DNA from: JAFKFI01 sp963795435
Lineage (GTDB): Bacteria > Pseudomonadota > Alphaproteobacteria > Acetobacterales > Acetobacteraceae
Assembly (NCBI GenBank): GCA_963795435.1
Contig: CAWCHV010000007.1
Location: forward strand, 1,550,001 to 1,614,000
DNA length: 64,000 nucleotides
Direction of reading: 5' to 3'
This document shows, piece by piece, positions 1 through 10,935 of the stretch. A program made the translations under genes and the position numbers. The notes below the pieces were generated by a model that was not told the DNA's origin, ran no database searches, and worked only from the letters and a program-made list of their open reading frames with translations. Position 1 is the first letter of the stretch. Each line of letters begins with the position of its first letter.

Positions 1-1416
1 CCCGCGATCCGCCCCGCAGCCGGGCACCAGCGCCAGCGCGGTCGTGGCCGCCTCGCGCCGTGCCGCCGCCTCCGCCGCGGCGTCGTCGGCCGACTGCGCC
101 GGATCGCCCTCCGCGCGGATTTCCCGCACGAGTGCCACGAGCCCGGCCGCATCGGGCCGCGGCGGCAAGCTGTCCAGCAGCGCCATCTGTTGCGCCCGGT
201 CGGCCGCGTGCCCGGCCAATATCTCCGGCAATCCCTCCAGCCGCCCGTCGATGGCGGTCCGCCGGGTGAGCAGGGTCCGGGCGCGCGACTGCAAGGCGGC
301 ATCGGGCAGCAACTCGGCCGCGGCCCCTCGCCCGATCGGCGCCCCCAGCTCCCGCAGCAGGCGCTCGATCTCGTGCAGCGTCTCGGCCAGCCGCTCGCGC
401 ACCGTCGGAAGATCGCCGCCAGCCTGCCGCGCCGTCGCCGCCTCGCCCGCCAGCGCGTCGATCGCCGCCGCGTGTTCCAGCGGCGCGGCGTCGGGCACCA
501 CCTCGGTCAGCGCCTGCTCCGCCAGCTCTCGCCGCACCGCGACGCCGCGCTCGGCGTCAGTGGCGCGATGCAGCGCCTCGCGGGCGGCCGATAGTCGCGC
601 GCCCAGCTCGGCCGGCAGCACCGGCGCGTCCGGGTTCGCCGCCAGCCATTCGAGCGCCGCGTCCAATCGGGGCAGCAATGGCTTGGTCAGCCTCACGCGC
701 CCGAGCCGCGCCAGCTCCGCCGACAGGCCCGGCAATTCGCGTCCCGCCTCGGCTTGAGCCGCCTCCAGCTCCGCCAGCCCGTCGGCCTGCCGCTGCCAGG
801 CTTCCGGCCGCAGCGCCTCCTGACGCTTCAGCCGCCGTGCTTCGACGAATGCGTCGAGCCCTTTGTAGAACGGGCGCGAGGCGGATTTTCGCTGCGGCGC
901 CACGGCGTCCCGCGCCGCTTCGAGCCGGCCGCGCAGGTCGCGAACCCTGGACAGCCCCGAACTGGCCGACAGCAGCGCCTCGGCAAGCTCGCCGCCGGTC
1001 TCCAGCAGCACCATCCCGCCCGCTCGCAGCCGCTCGGTGTCGAGCGCGAACAGCCGCTCCAGCCGCGCCAGATCCATCCCCCCGATCAGCCGATCGAGCA
1101 GCGCCGGGGCCAGCTCCACGCCACCGCCGTCCACCAACGTCCTGCCCTGCCCCTTGCGGCGGATCAGCCGGATCGGGGCGCCCGCCGCGCTTACGCCCTC
1201 AGCGCGGATCTGCATTCCCTTGTAGCCGAAGCGGAAGCCCATCGGCGTCTGCCCGCCGATGCCGAACAGCAGATCCCCGAACGCGCGCCACAGGACCGAC
1301 TTGCCCGCTCCGTTCGGCGCCACCACGAGGTTGAGCCGACCCGGCCGGGCGTCGAACGGGATCTCCTCGCGCTCGAAATTGCCGTAGCGCTCCAGGGTCA
1401 GCGAGATCAGGCGCAC
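1..1416 (-). CDS. AAA-family ATPase, YhaN/SbcC-like (3' end outside window)
   Basis: The minus strand is open from a GTG at 1416 to the window edge, so the C-terminal part is missing. The N-terminus begins VRLISLTLERYGNFEREEI and contains a Walker A motif, APNGAGKS, near residue 36. This is the usual start of SMC/RecN/SbcC-type ATPases, whose N-terminal strand and P-loop precede a long coiled coil; the rest of the frame is rich in Ala, Glu and Arg, as expected for that. The start lies 3 bases after the stop of the nuclease gene at 1420-2681, so the two are almost certainly one operon, as in YhaO-YhaN or SbcD-SbcC pairs. The likely role is ATP-driven DNA end processing or repair. Assignment to YhaN rather than SbcC is inference from the short N-terminus and the partner. 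Confidence 0.8.
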   Translation of the reverse strand, partial: MRLISLTLERYGNFEREEIPFDARPGRLNLVVAPNGAGKSVLWRAFGDLLFGIGGQTPMGFRFGYKGMQIRAEGVSAAGAPIRLIRRKGQGRTLVDGGGVELAPALLDRLIGGMDLARLERLFALDTERLRAGGMVLLETGGELAEALLSASSGLSRVRDLRGRLEAARDAVAPQRKSASRPFYKGLDAFVEARRLKRQEALRPEAWQRQADGLAELEAAQAEAGRELPGLSAELARLGRVRLTKPLLPRLDAALEWLAANPDAPVLPAELGARLSAAREALHRATDAERGVAVRRELAEQALTEVVPDAAPLEHAAAIDALAGEAATARQAGGDLPTVRERLAETLHEIERLLRELGAPIGRGAAAELLPDAALQSRARTLLTRRTAIDGRLEGLPEILAGHAADRAQQMALLDSLPPRPDAAGLVALVREIRAEGDPAQSADDAAAEAAARREAATTALALVPGCGADRG

Positions 1417-1419
1417 CGG

Positions 1420-2681
1420 CTATTGTTCCGCCAGCCGGCCGAGCAACAGGTCGCGCGCCCGCTCCAGCAATTCCTCGGGCACCTCACCGGCCGCGAGGCG
1501 CACCGCCGGATGCCTCGCACCCAGCGCCTCGCGCAGGCCGCTCGCCTTGTCCATCATCGCGCCTGCGTAGGTTCGCAGCGCGCCAAGCATCGACGGATCG
1601 GCCGCCTCGATGGCGCGAACCAGGTCGCCGGACGCACCGGGTTGCGCCCGCATCGCCGCGCGGTCGAGCGCCGGCCGGGTCGCCACCTGCACCAACTCCA
1701 GCCAGACCTGATCCGCGTCCGCCACCGCGAGCAGTTCGGACCGGACACGCTGGCACGTCTCGCCGAGATCGCCCGCCAGCGCCGCATGGGCTGGCGTGGC
1801 GCCGGTCAGCACCACGCGGACCGCCAGCAGCTGTCCGTCCGCCTCCCCCGCAACTTGCATCAGCCCGCTCCGCACCGTCGCGAGCGCGCTTTCCAGATCC
1901 GACGAACCAGCAAGGTCGATCTCCAACCTACGCCAGCGCACGACATCGAACGGGACATGCGCGACCGTCGCGCGACCATCCCGCACCGTGACCAGCGTGC
2001 CGCCCTTCGCACCCTCCTCGTTGACGTGTCGGCCTTGCAGATTGCCGGGAAACACGATCCAGGGCTCCCGGTGAAGCTCCTCGCGGGCGTGGACGTGGCC
2101 CAGCGCCCAGTAGTCGTAGCCGTGCGCGACAAGTTGTTCGACGGTGCATGGCGCGTAGTTGTCGTGACCGTCCCGACCGTCCGCGGCGGTGTGCAGCAGG
2201 CCGATGTTGAACAGGCCGGGGCGCGCCGGCGGATAATCGCGCGCCAGGTTTTCCAGCGTCGCCCGATCGCGAAAACTCTGGCCGTGCACCGCGGCGCCGA
2301 TCTCCGGCAGCTCGACGGTCTCGGGCCTGCGCGCCGAGAGCAGCCGCGCGCGGTCGCCCCAGGCGATATGCCGGGTGAGAACGGAGGCCGCGTCGTGGTT
2401 GCCACGGATGGCGACGACCCGGATGCCGGCCCGCGTCAGCCGGCCGATCTGCCCCACCAGGAAATACCCGGTGCACCAATCCTGCCAGTCCCCGTCGAAC
2501 AGGTTGCCGGCGATGACGACCAGGGGCAGGCGCTCGGCAAGCGCGAAATCCACCGCATTGCGCAGCGCCAGCCGCGACGCCGTGCGGATACGCTCGGCGG
2601 GCGCGTCCCGATCGGCCTCAAGCCCGCCAACGGACTGTCCAGGTGCAGATCGGCAAGATGCAGGAAGCGGAAGCTGCTCAA
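1420..2681 (-). pseudogene. Metallophosphoesterase/DNA repair nuclease, YhaO/SbcD-like, with N-terminal frameshift
   Basis: This is a calcineurin-type phosphoesterase expected to act with the ATPase downstream. From a TTG at 2681 the frame gives MSSFRFLHLADLHLDSPLAG, which contains the metal-binding D-x-H motif (ADLHLDSP). After 21 codons, near 2618-2619, this frame fails. The remaining motifs (VIAGNLFDGDW; RGNHDAAS; a late GHVHAREEL) lie in the next frame, which runs to a TAG at 1420-1422. One missing G at about 2619 would restore a normal protein of about 420 residues. This is either a real inactivating indel or a sequencing error. A longer upstream start in the second frame (about 2742) is possible but would lose the ADLH motif. 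Confidence 0.8.
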
Positions 2682-2757
2682 AGCGTGACCCCGGGGACGA
2701 TGGCAGCCTGTCTACGATGACGTCCCGAGTCTCGCGCAGCACTCCTCATGACGGGGC

Positions 2758-2832
<75 letters not shown>

Positions 2833-2879
2833 GGCCGGCGCGGGGTATAGCGCCTGCGGCGGGCCAAGGGCAACCGCCA

Positions 2880-3467
2880 TCAGAGCAGTACGCAAGCCTC
2901 GTCGAACGCGAAGCGTGGACCCTTGGGGCGCACGCCGGACGGGTCGCCGTGGCCGATGTTGAGCAGGAAGTTGGACTTCCAGCCGCGATCGACGAGGAAT
3001 TCCTGGTCGACCTTGGCATTGTCGAAGCCCGACATGCCGCCGCAATCGAGCCCCAGCGCGCGGACCGCCATGATCAGATAGGCGCCCTGCAAGGTGCCGT
3101 TGCGGAACGCCGTCGCCTCCGCCAGTTCCTCGTTCTCGGCGTACCAGGACCGCGCGTCGGTGTGCGGGAACAGCCGGGGCAGATGGTCGTAGAATTTCGG
3201 GTCGTAGGCGACGATCGCCGTCACCGGGGCGGCCATCGTCTTCTCGGTGTTGCCCGCCGACAGCGCGGGACGCAACCGCTCCTTGGCCTCGCGCGTGCGG
3301 AGGAACAGGAACCGGCCCGCCGAGTTGTTGGCCGAGGTCGGCCCCTGCTTCAGGAGGTCGTAGAGCTCGCGCAGCGTGTCGTCGCTGACCGGCTCGTCGG
3401 TCCAGGCGTTGTGGGTGCGGGCGGTGCGGAACAGCTGGTCGAGGGCAGCGTCGCCGATCGCCGGCAT
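2880..3467 (-). CDS. Nitroreductase-family FMN oxidoreductase, RutE/malonic semialdehyde reductase type
   Basis: 195 residues, the usual size for the RutE/HadB branch of the nitroreductase fold. Family signatures visible are an N-terminal TARTHNAW, the FMN-contacting stretch LLKQGPTSANNSAGRF, a mid-protein ENEELAEATAFRNGTLQGAYL, and the late LDCGGMSGFDNAKVD. Such enzymes reduce malonic semialdehyde or related small carbonyl and nitro substrates with NAD(P)H. No rut operon surrounds it, so a general detoxifying role is equally likely. It lies 3 bases downstream of the NifU-like gene on the same strand. A cytoplasmic FMN dimer is expected from the family. Confidence 0.85.
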   Translation of the reverse strand: MPAIGDAALDQLFRTARTHNAWTDEPVSDDTLRELYDLLKQGPTSANNSAGRFLFLRTREAKERLRPALSAGNTEKTMAAPVTAIVAYDPKFYDHLPRLFPHTDARSWYAENEELAEATAFRNGTLQGAYLIMAVRALGLDCGGMSGFDNAKVDQEFLVDRGWKSNFLLNIGHGDPSGVRPKGPRFAFDEACVLL

Positions 3468-3470
3468 CCC

Positions 3471-4034
3471 TCAGAGCTCGACCTGCTCGACGGCGACCAC
3501 TTCCGGCACGTAGTGACGCAGCATGTTCTCGATGCCGTGCTTCAGCGTGGCGCGCGAGGACGGGCAGCCGCTGCAGGCGCCCTGCAGGTGCAGCCGCACG
3601 ATCCCGTCGCGATAGCCGCGGAAGATGATGTCGCCGCCGTCGCCGGCCACCGCGGGGCGCACCCGCGTATCCAGCAGTTCCTTGATCTGGGAGACGATCT
3701 CCTCGTCCTCGGGGTCGGTGTCCTCCTCGCCCGCGAACAGATCGTCATCGCCCTCGACCACCGGCCGGCCGGCGACGAAATGCTCCATGATGGCCCCGAG
3801 CACCTGCGGCTTGAGCGCCGCCCAATCGATTTCGTCGGTCTTGGTCACGGTGATGAAGTCGCCGCCCAGGAACACCCGCGCCACACCCGGCAAGTCGAAC
3901 AGCGCGCTGGCCAGCGGGCTGCGTCCGGCCGAGGCCGGGCTCGCGAAATCCGCCGTCGCCAGCCCCATCACCTCGCGGCCGGGCAGGAATTTCAGGGTCG
4001 CGGGGTTGGGAGTGCCTTCGGTCTCGATGAACAT
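3471..4034 (-). CDS. NifU-like Fe-S cluster scaffold protein (Nfu type)
   Basis: 187 residues from the ATG at 4034. An in-frame extension to 4079 is less likely because the family begins MFIETEGTPNPATLKFLPG. Residues 1 to about 90 are the Nfu N-terminal domain. An acidic linker follows, then a C-terminal NifU-like domain with the CSGC motif (Cys154 and Cys157) that holds a transferable 4Fe-4S cluster. Nfu proteins hand clusters to client enzymes; ThiC and IspH, both Fe-S proteins encoded in this window, are plausible clients, though that is inference. It is probably cotranscribed with the nitroreductase gene. Confidence 0.92.
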   Translation of the reverse strand: MFIETEGTPNPATLKFLPGREVMGLATADFASPASAGRSPLASALFDLPGVARVFLGGDFITVTKTDEIDWAALKPQVLGAIMEHFVAGRPVVEGDDDLFAGEEDTDPEDEEIVSQIKELLDTRVRPAVAGDGGDIIFRGYRDGIVRLHLQGACSGCPSSRATLKHGIENMLRHYVPEVVAVEQVEL

Positions 4035-4155
4035 GGCGGCTGCTGGCTCCAAACAAGGGTCTGCGACAAAGCGGACCAATGTGGTCCCCTAACCGGCTAC
4101 ATCGGCGGAACAGGCGGAAATGGCAAGAGGCACGCACGCCTTTTCGGCCCGCTGC

Positions 4156-4494
4156 CTAGCCCTCCACCAACGACCGTAGCCGCGCCAAGGCATCGTCCCA
4201 TTGCGCGGAAACCGTATCGAGATACCACCGAGCCTCGGCGATCGGCTCGGGCCGGTAGGCGAACCGGCTTTCCCGGCCGGCGCGCACGCTGCGCACCAGG
4301 CCGGCGCTCTCCAGCACGTGCAGGTGCTTGGTGACGGCCTGCCGCGTCAGCCTCGTATCCGCCGACAACTTGGCGATGGACCGCGCCTGCCCGTCGCTCA
4401 GCTTCATCAGGAGCGATAGGCGCGTCCGGTCGCCCAGGGCCGCGAAGACCGGCGCCGGGTTCGCGCCGGCTGCCTCGGCGCTAGGCAGCGACAT
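4156..4494 (-). CDS. ArsR-family winged-helix transcriptional regulator
   Basis: 112 residues. The winged helix is clear: FAALGDRTRLSLLMKLSDGQ, then the recognition region TRLTRQAVTKHLHVLESAGL and wing VRSVRAGRESRFAYRPEP. There are no ArsR metal-site cysteines, so it is unlikely to sense metals. It overlaps the SRPBCC gene upstream by about 14 bases on the same strand. ArsR-SRPBCC pairs are common in actinobacteria and alphaproteobacteria, where the regulator usually controls its own two-gene operon. Confidence 0.9.
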   Translation of the reverse strand: MSLPSAEAAGANPAPVFAALGDRTRLSLLMKLSDGQARSIAKLSADTRLTRQAVTKHLHVLESAGLVRSVRAGRESRFAYRPEPIAEARWYLDTVSAQWDDALARLRSLVEG

Positions 4495-4927
4495 GAGCCT
4501 CGATGTTCTTGATCTGCTCGCCCCAGCCGCGATCGTTCATGCGCAGCGCATCCGGCCGACGACGGGCCGGCAGGCGATCGAAACCGGACTCGACGATCAC
4601 CAGCCGCGTCCCGTCCGGGGTCGGCTCCAGCCGGAACTCCACCAGCGTCGGCGGCTCCCGCGAATAGTCCACGGCGGGGTCGACGGCGTAGGGATGCCAG
4701 GTGAAGGAGAACAATCGCGGCGCCTCCATGCTCACAATTCGCGCCTCCCAGACGACGTGCTCGTAGCCGGGATAGGTGATCCGGCCGCGCGACAGCTCGC
4801 CGGGCACGAACGGGCCGTCCAGCCTCACCCGGAACCACTCGCCGAACTCGCCGGCGTCGGTCAGGGCCCGCCAGACCCTCTCGACGGGCGCCTTCAGCGT
4901 GATGCTCTTTTCGATGCAATTGGACAT
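4481..4927 (-). CDS. SRPBCC (AHSA1-like) domain protein
   Basis: The ATG at 4927 is chosen because an AGGAGG lies 6 bases upstream; an in-frame TTG two codons earlier is too close to it. The protein is about 148 residues with the START-like pattern IEKSITLKAPVERVWRALTD, central LFSFTWHPYAV, and a C-terminal helix (MNDRGWGEQIKNIEAHVAA). These proteins form a hydrophobic ligand cavity, but the ligand is unknown here. It is translationally coupled to the ArsR regulator. Confidence 0.88.
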   Translation of the reverse strand: MSNCIEKSITLKAPVERVWRALTDAGEFGEWFRVRLDGPFVPGELSRGRITYPGYEHVVWEARIVSMEAPRLFSFTWHPYAVDPAVDYSREPPTLVEFRLEPTPDGTRLVIVESGFDRLPARRRPDALRMNDRGWGEQIKNIEAHVAA

Positions 4928-5006
4928 GGGCAACCTCCTGGTTGCCCTTCCATGCCACGTGGCGGGAAGAAGCGCAACTCTTTGGTTGCCTTCCTCGCGG
5001 CCGGCC

Positions 5007-5834
5007 TCAATTCAATCGGGCGCGGAGCTCGTCCATCACGGCGCGGGCGCGGGCGGCCGCCTCTCCCTGGGGGACCAGGACAAGAAACCGCTCGAAGCAG
5101 CGCAGCGCGGCGCTCACCTGGTCCAGCCGCTGGTTCATCAGCGCGGCCTCGCGCCACAGCGACGCCTGGTCGGGGGCGATCCGCAGCATGTCCTCCGCGC
5201 AGGCCAGCGCGCCGCGCAGGTCGCCGGCGCGCAGGCGGCGGATCTTGATGTTGTTCTGCAGCCGCAGCAGCACTCCCCGCGCGCTCATCGGCTGCAGCAC
5301 GCCGGGCCGCAACTCCGCCGCCTCGCCCTCGACCCGCTTGAGCAGCGCGCGCAACTCGCGCGCGTCCAGCACGCTCCCGCCGCCGAATACGTCGACCACC
5401 GCCTTGGTGCCCTTGCCCTCGAGCGCCACGAGGAAGTGTCCCGGAAAATCCACCCCATGCGCGCCCCAGCCGGCGGCGCGGGCGCAGTGCAGCCAAAGCA
5501 CCCCGAGCGCCACCGGCAGACCGCGCCGGCGTTCGGCGACGCGGATCAGGTTGGCGTTGTCCATATCGTCGTAGGTGTCCGTGTCGCCGCGATAGCGGTA
5601 CTGGCTCGCGAGCAGACGCGCCAAGGCGTCCGCCCGCGCCGACAGATCCCCTGCGGCCACCTCCGCCGCCAGGGTCACGGCGTCCCGCGCCAGGTCCGAG
5701 AGATGCGCGCGGGCTCCCCGCCAGTCGGCATCCGGCGCATCGACGCGCGCGAGTTGCAACGCCGCGTCGGCGATGTCGATCTCGGTATCGGGCAGCAGCC
5801 CGATCGCATCAAGCGCGGCACGCGGGTCGCTCAA
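5007..5834 (-). CDS. SirB1/YchA-type transglutaminase-like protein with C-terminal TPR region
   Basis: 275 residues. The central block (NLIRVAERRRGLPVALGVLW, then WGAHGVDFPGHFLVALEG) is the SirB1 signature. The C-terminus, about 210-275, has TPR-like helices (GDLRGALACAEDMLRIAPDQ; LRCFERFLVLVPQGE). Family members are widespread and often lie near prmC and prfA, which are not seen here; the biochemical function is unestablished. The gene stands alone between the ArsR pair and the PEP-CTERM gene. Confidence 0.85.
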   Translation of the reverse strand: MSDPRAALDAIGLLPDTEIDIADAALQLARVDAPDADWRGARAHLSDLARDAVTLAAEVAAGDLSARADALARLLASQYRYRGDTDTYDDMDNANLIRVAERRRGLPVALGVLWLHCARAAGWGAHGVDFPGHFLVALEGKGTKAVVDVFGGGSVLDARELRALLKRVEGEAAELRPGVLQPMSARGVLLRLQNNIKIRRLRAGDLRGALACAEDMLRIAPDQASLWREAALMNQRLDQVSAALRCFERFLVLVPQGEAAARARAVMDELRARLN

Positions 5835-5979
5835 ATCAGGTCACTCATGCGAGGCTTCCGTCGGACCGCCGGAATTTGGGCCTCGCCCCGTCCGGCCGCA
5901 AGCCGGCATCCGGCGACGCCCCGAATCGAAAGCGGCGCCCGGAGGCGCCGCGACCGAGCCGCCGCCGATCGCGCCGAGT

Positions 5980-6777
5980 TCAGGTCCTTCGACGACGACG
6001 CGCCACGCCGAGGCCGAGCAGGCCGGTGCCGAGCAGCACCAGCGACACCGGCTCCGGAACCGGGTGGCCGGAGACGCAGGAAGTCGCGCTCGAGCAGTAA
6101 CCCACGGTGTGATTGTCCAATTCGTAGTTGCCGACGTTCGGGCTCTCGAAGATGCGGACCTCGTCGAAATAGCCGCTGGTGTCGACGAAGTTCACGAAGG
6201 CATACGGCTCATGGGAATCGTCGCCGAGGAACGGCGCGTTCGGGTTGCCGCAATAGGGGTTCGCGCCACTGCAGGAGCCGACCGCGGCCACCAGGTCGGG
6301 GGGCGTGTAGGTGCCGACCTGGACGCCCCCGCGATAGAACACCGCCTGGTTGCCGCCATCGAGCGCCGACAGCCAGTAGCCGAAATAATTGACCCCCGGA
6401 ACACCGTTTGTCGCCAGGCTGATCGAGTAGCCGGGCGTGCCGCCCACTGCATTGCCGTAGTTGCCGGTGCCGCCCGCGCCGCCGTACTGGTCGGCCGGGC
6501 TGACCACCAGGCCGGACGAGTAGGTTCCGGTGATGACGCCGCCCGTCCCGTAATCGGTGGTGAAGCCGCCCGCGCCGGTCGGGCGAGCGTCGAAGGTCTC
6601 GGTGCCGAGGACGTTCGCGTTGCTCACGATCATCCCGGCCGGATTCTGCACCGTCGGCGCCCCATAGGTCACGACGAACGTGTCGGCCTTCGCCGCCTGG
6701 CCCATCAAGAGGGCGCCCAACACGGCTCCCGCGACGAGACTGGCCGAACGGATGACGGGGAGGGTCGGAATGCGCAT
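5980..6777 (-). CDS. PEP-CTERM sorting-domain protein (exported)
   Basis: 265 residues. The N-terminus MRIPTLPVIRSASLVAGAVL, followed by an AQAAKADT-like cleavage region, is a Sec signal peptide. The last residues form a PEP-CTERM tripartite tail: VPEP, a hydrophobic helix (SLVLLGTGLLGLGVA) and a basic cluster (RRRRR). Such tails are processed by an exosortase and mark proteins for the surface or biofilm matrix. The body is Gly, Thr and Asn rich with paired cysteines and no recognised enzyme domain. No exosortase gene is in this window. Confidence 0.88.
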   Translation of the reverse strand: MRIPTLPVIRSASLVAGAVLGALLMGQAAKADTFVVTYGAPTVQNPAGMIVSNANVLGTETFDARPTGAGGFTTDYGTGGVITGTYSSGLVVSPADQYGGAGGTGNYGNAVGGTPGYSISLATNGVPGVNYFGYWLSALDGGNQAVFYRGGVQVGTYTPPDLVAAVGSCSGANPYCGNPNAPFLGDDSHEPYAFVNFVDTSGYFDEVRIFESPNVGNYELDNHTVGYCSSATSCVSGHPVPEPVSLVLLGTGLLGLGVARRRRRT

Positions 6778-6924
6778 CGGTCTGCTCCTTGGAAGCCCGC
6801 GCCACCGCGCGAGGCGTGTCTAAGGAATGAGACGCAATGTCCGTGCCATACAGGGTTGTCAGAGGCTTAGCGGTTCGGCAGCCTCCGGTTGTGTAAGATA
6901 TTCCGACGCCCGAGAAAGGGATCG

Positions 6925-6954
6925 GGGCGGGGCGACCGGCGCGACGCCCCGCCC
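6925..6954 (-). terminator. Putative terminator hairpin after thiC
   Basis: Perfect inverted repeat gggcggggcg / cgccccgccc with a 10-base loop, immediately downstream of thiC. The T tract is weak (ccctttc) after the stem on the minus strand, so efficiency is uncertain. Confidence 0.5.
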
Positions 6955-6958
6955 ATGC

Positions 6959-8794
<1,836 letters not shown>

Positions 8795-8871
8795 TAACCT
8801 CTCCTCGCGTAAGTCGATCAGGCGTTGCGGATCGGGGCGGAGGAGGGTCGGGCGGTGTCGCGCTGATCCCG

Positions 8872-8968
8872 TCCCTCCGCCGGCATGACCCGGTTCAGGT
8901 TCAAGGGTCACCGCGCCCCCCTTCAGTCAGGAGGATGGCGGTATCTCAGCCCCTTGGCGGGACACCCC
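8872..8968 (-). promoter_or_regulatory. TPP (THI-box) riboswitch
   Basis: On the minus strand the leader reads GGGGTGTCCCGCC, then GGGGCTGAGATACCGCC, then ACCCTTGAACCTGA, ACCGGGTCATGCCGGCGGAG, matching the conserved P2-P5 elements of the thiamine diphosphate aptamer. It lies about 80 bases upstream of the thiC start, so control is probably by termination or occlusion of the GAGGAGAGG site. Confidence 0.95.
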
Positions 8969-9108
8969 TCGGATGAGCCGCAGCATGGGCCGGGCGTCGC
9001 GGGACTGTCAAACACCGGTCCCGGCGGTCAGGGTCGGGGGGGACCGCGCTGGAACGGCTGGGCATCCCGTGGCATCGTCGAACCAATCGCTCGGGCAGGG
9101 CTCCCGGC

Positions 9109-10842
9109 ATGGCCACACGCCGCCTCGCCGCCATCGTGGCGGCCGACATCGCCGGCTATTCGCGGCTGATGCACGCCGACGAGGAGGAGACACATGCCCG
9201 CTTCACGCGTCTGATGACCGGCGTGGTCGAACCGGCCGTCGCCGGCCACGGCGGGCGCATCGTCAAGCACACCGGCGACGGCTTTCTCGCCGAGTTCGGC
9301 AGCGCCGTGGAAGCGGTGAAATCCGCGTTGCAATTCCAGAGCGACATTGGCTCCGCCGCCGAAACCGAAGCCGAGGATCTTCGGGTGCGATTCCGCGTCG
9401 GCATCCACCTCGGCGACGTGATCGTCGAGCCGACCGACATTTTTGGCGACGGCGTGAACATCGCCGCGCGGCTGGAAGCATTGGCCGACGCCGGAGGTAT
9501 TCTGGTGTCCGGCGTCGTGCATGAGACGGTACGCGGCCGGGTCGATTGCAGTTTCGAGGATGTGGGCGACCAATCGCTGAAGAACATCGCGCGTCCGGTG
9601 CGTGCCTATCGCGCGGTCGCGGCGGCGGCGCCGTCCAGGCCCGCGCTGCCGCTGCCCGACCGGCCGTCCATCGCGGTGCTCCCGTTCCAGAACATGAGCG
9701 GCGATCCGGAGCAGGAGTATTTCGCCGACGGCATGGTGGACGAGATCATCACCGCTCTGTCGCGCGTGCGCTGGTTCTTCGTCATCTCGCGCAATTCGAG
9801 CTTCACCTACAAGGGACGCGCGGTGGACGTGAAGCAGGTCGGCCGCGAGTTGGGCGTGCGCTACGTGCTGGAAGGCAGCATCCGCAAGGCGGCGGGGCGG
9901 GTGCGGATCACCGCGCAGCTGATCGACGCCACGTCCGCGCGCCACGTCTGGGCCGACCGGTTCGACGGCGAGCTCGCCGATGTGTTCGAGCTGCAGGACA
10001 GGGTGACGGAGAGCGTCGTCGGTGCGATCGAACCTAGCTTGCTTGCAGCCGAGGTTAAGCGGGCCGAGGCAAAGCCCTCCGAGAGTTTGGACGCATACGA
10101 TCTTTATTTGAGAGCATTTCCCCAAATGGATTCCGGCTCGCGGGCGGCCAGCGATTCTGGCTTGGCGCTGTTGAGGCGCGCGATCCTGATCGATCCCTCA
10201 TTCACGCCGGCGAAGGGAAAGCTCCTACATTTTTACCTGAATCGGCAGGTGCAAGGGTGGGCCGAACCGGGCGAGAAGGAAGTCGCGATTGCGCTGGCGC
10301 GCGAATGCGCGACCGACGGACGCGACGATCCGCCAATAATCCGAATGGCCGGTCACCTGCTTGCGCTGATTGGGAACGAGCGGGAGCAAGCTGTCGTGTT
10401 GCTGGAACGCGCGATGCATCTCAATCCGAATTCGACCGTGGTCTTGGAAAGCGCCGGGCTTGTCTATTGCATCGCGGGCCAGCCGCAGCCCGCGATCGAG
10501 TGCCTGTCCCGGGCCCTTCGGCTCGATCCGTGCGGACGCCAAGTGCCAATGGTCCTGGGGGGTCTCGGCCTCGCGCATCTCATGGCCGGCCGCTTGCAGG
10601 AAGCGCTCGACTATACGGAGCGCGCCGTCGCCAATTCGGGGCCGGGCTGGAACGGGGCGCTGCGCTTCCGGATCGCGGCCTTGGTGCGCGCCGGGCGGGT
10701 AGAGGAAGCGCGTGCCACGGCGGCTCGTCTGCTGGCCGCCGACCCCGACTTTCGGCTCTCCACGCGCCCGGTGAACTACGGCTACGGCGAGATACGCGAG
10801 AGCTTTAAGAACGCCCTTCGCGAGGCGGGTCTTCCCGAGTAG
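9109..10842 (+). CDS. Class III adenylate/guanylate cyclase with TolB-like and TPR domains
   Basis: 577 residues. Residues 6-165 form a class III cyclase catalytic domain: metal-binding Asp13 (VAADIAGYS), Lys53 and Asp57 (IVKHTGDGF), and the transition-state pair Asn117 and Arg121 (GDGVNIAARLE). It is therefore predicted active, and the Lys favours ATP. Residues about 185-310 match the FlgO/TolB-N-like module (IAVLPFQNMSGDPEQEYFAD; YVLEGSIRKAAGRVRI), and the rest is TPR repeats. No transmembrane segment is obvious. This architecture is abundant in Rhizobiales and Rhodospirillales as stress or nutrient sensors. It is divergent from thiC and probably monocistronic. Confidence 0.93.
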   Translation: MATRRLAAIVAADIAGYSRLMHADEEETHARFTRLMTGVVEPAVAGHGGRIVKHTGDGFLAEFGSAVEAVKSALQFQSDIGSAAETEAEDLRVRFRVGIHLGDVIVEPTDIFGDGVNIAARLEALADAGGILVSGVVHETVRGRVDCSFEDVGDQSLKNIARPVRAYRAVAAAAPSRPALPLPDRPSIAVLPFQNMSGDPEQEYFADGMVDEIITALSRVRWFFVISRNSSFTYKGRAVDVKQVGRELGVRYVLEGSIRKAAGRVRITAQLIDATSARHVWADRFDGELADVFELQDRVTESVVGAIEPSLLAAEVKRAEAKPSESLDAYDLYLRAFPQMDSGSRAASDSGLALLRRAILIDPSFTPAKGKLLHFYLNRQVQGWAEPGEKEVAIALARECATDGRDDPPIIRMAGHLLALIGNEREQAVVLLERAMHLNPNSTVVLESAGLVYCIAGQPQPAIECLSRALRLDPCGRQVPMVLGGLGLAHLMAGRLQEALDYTERAVANSGPGWNGALRFRIAALVRAGRVEEARATAARLLAADPDFRLSTRPVNYGYGEIRESFKNALREAGLPE

Positions 10843-10935
10843 CACGCTGCGCTACGGACTGTTCGGCGCCGACCGAAGCATCGGATCCTGCGCAAGCCGC
10901 GAATTTGCCGTAGCGTCGGTCCCGCGAGCGGGGAG

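Noticed and set aside
754..2688. Long plus-strand open frame of 644 codons over the nuclease and ATPase genes
   Set aside because: It is the GC-rich antisense shadow of the two minus-strand genes; composition is Arg, Pro and Gln dominated with no domain.
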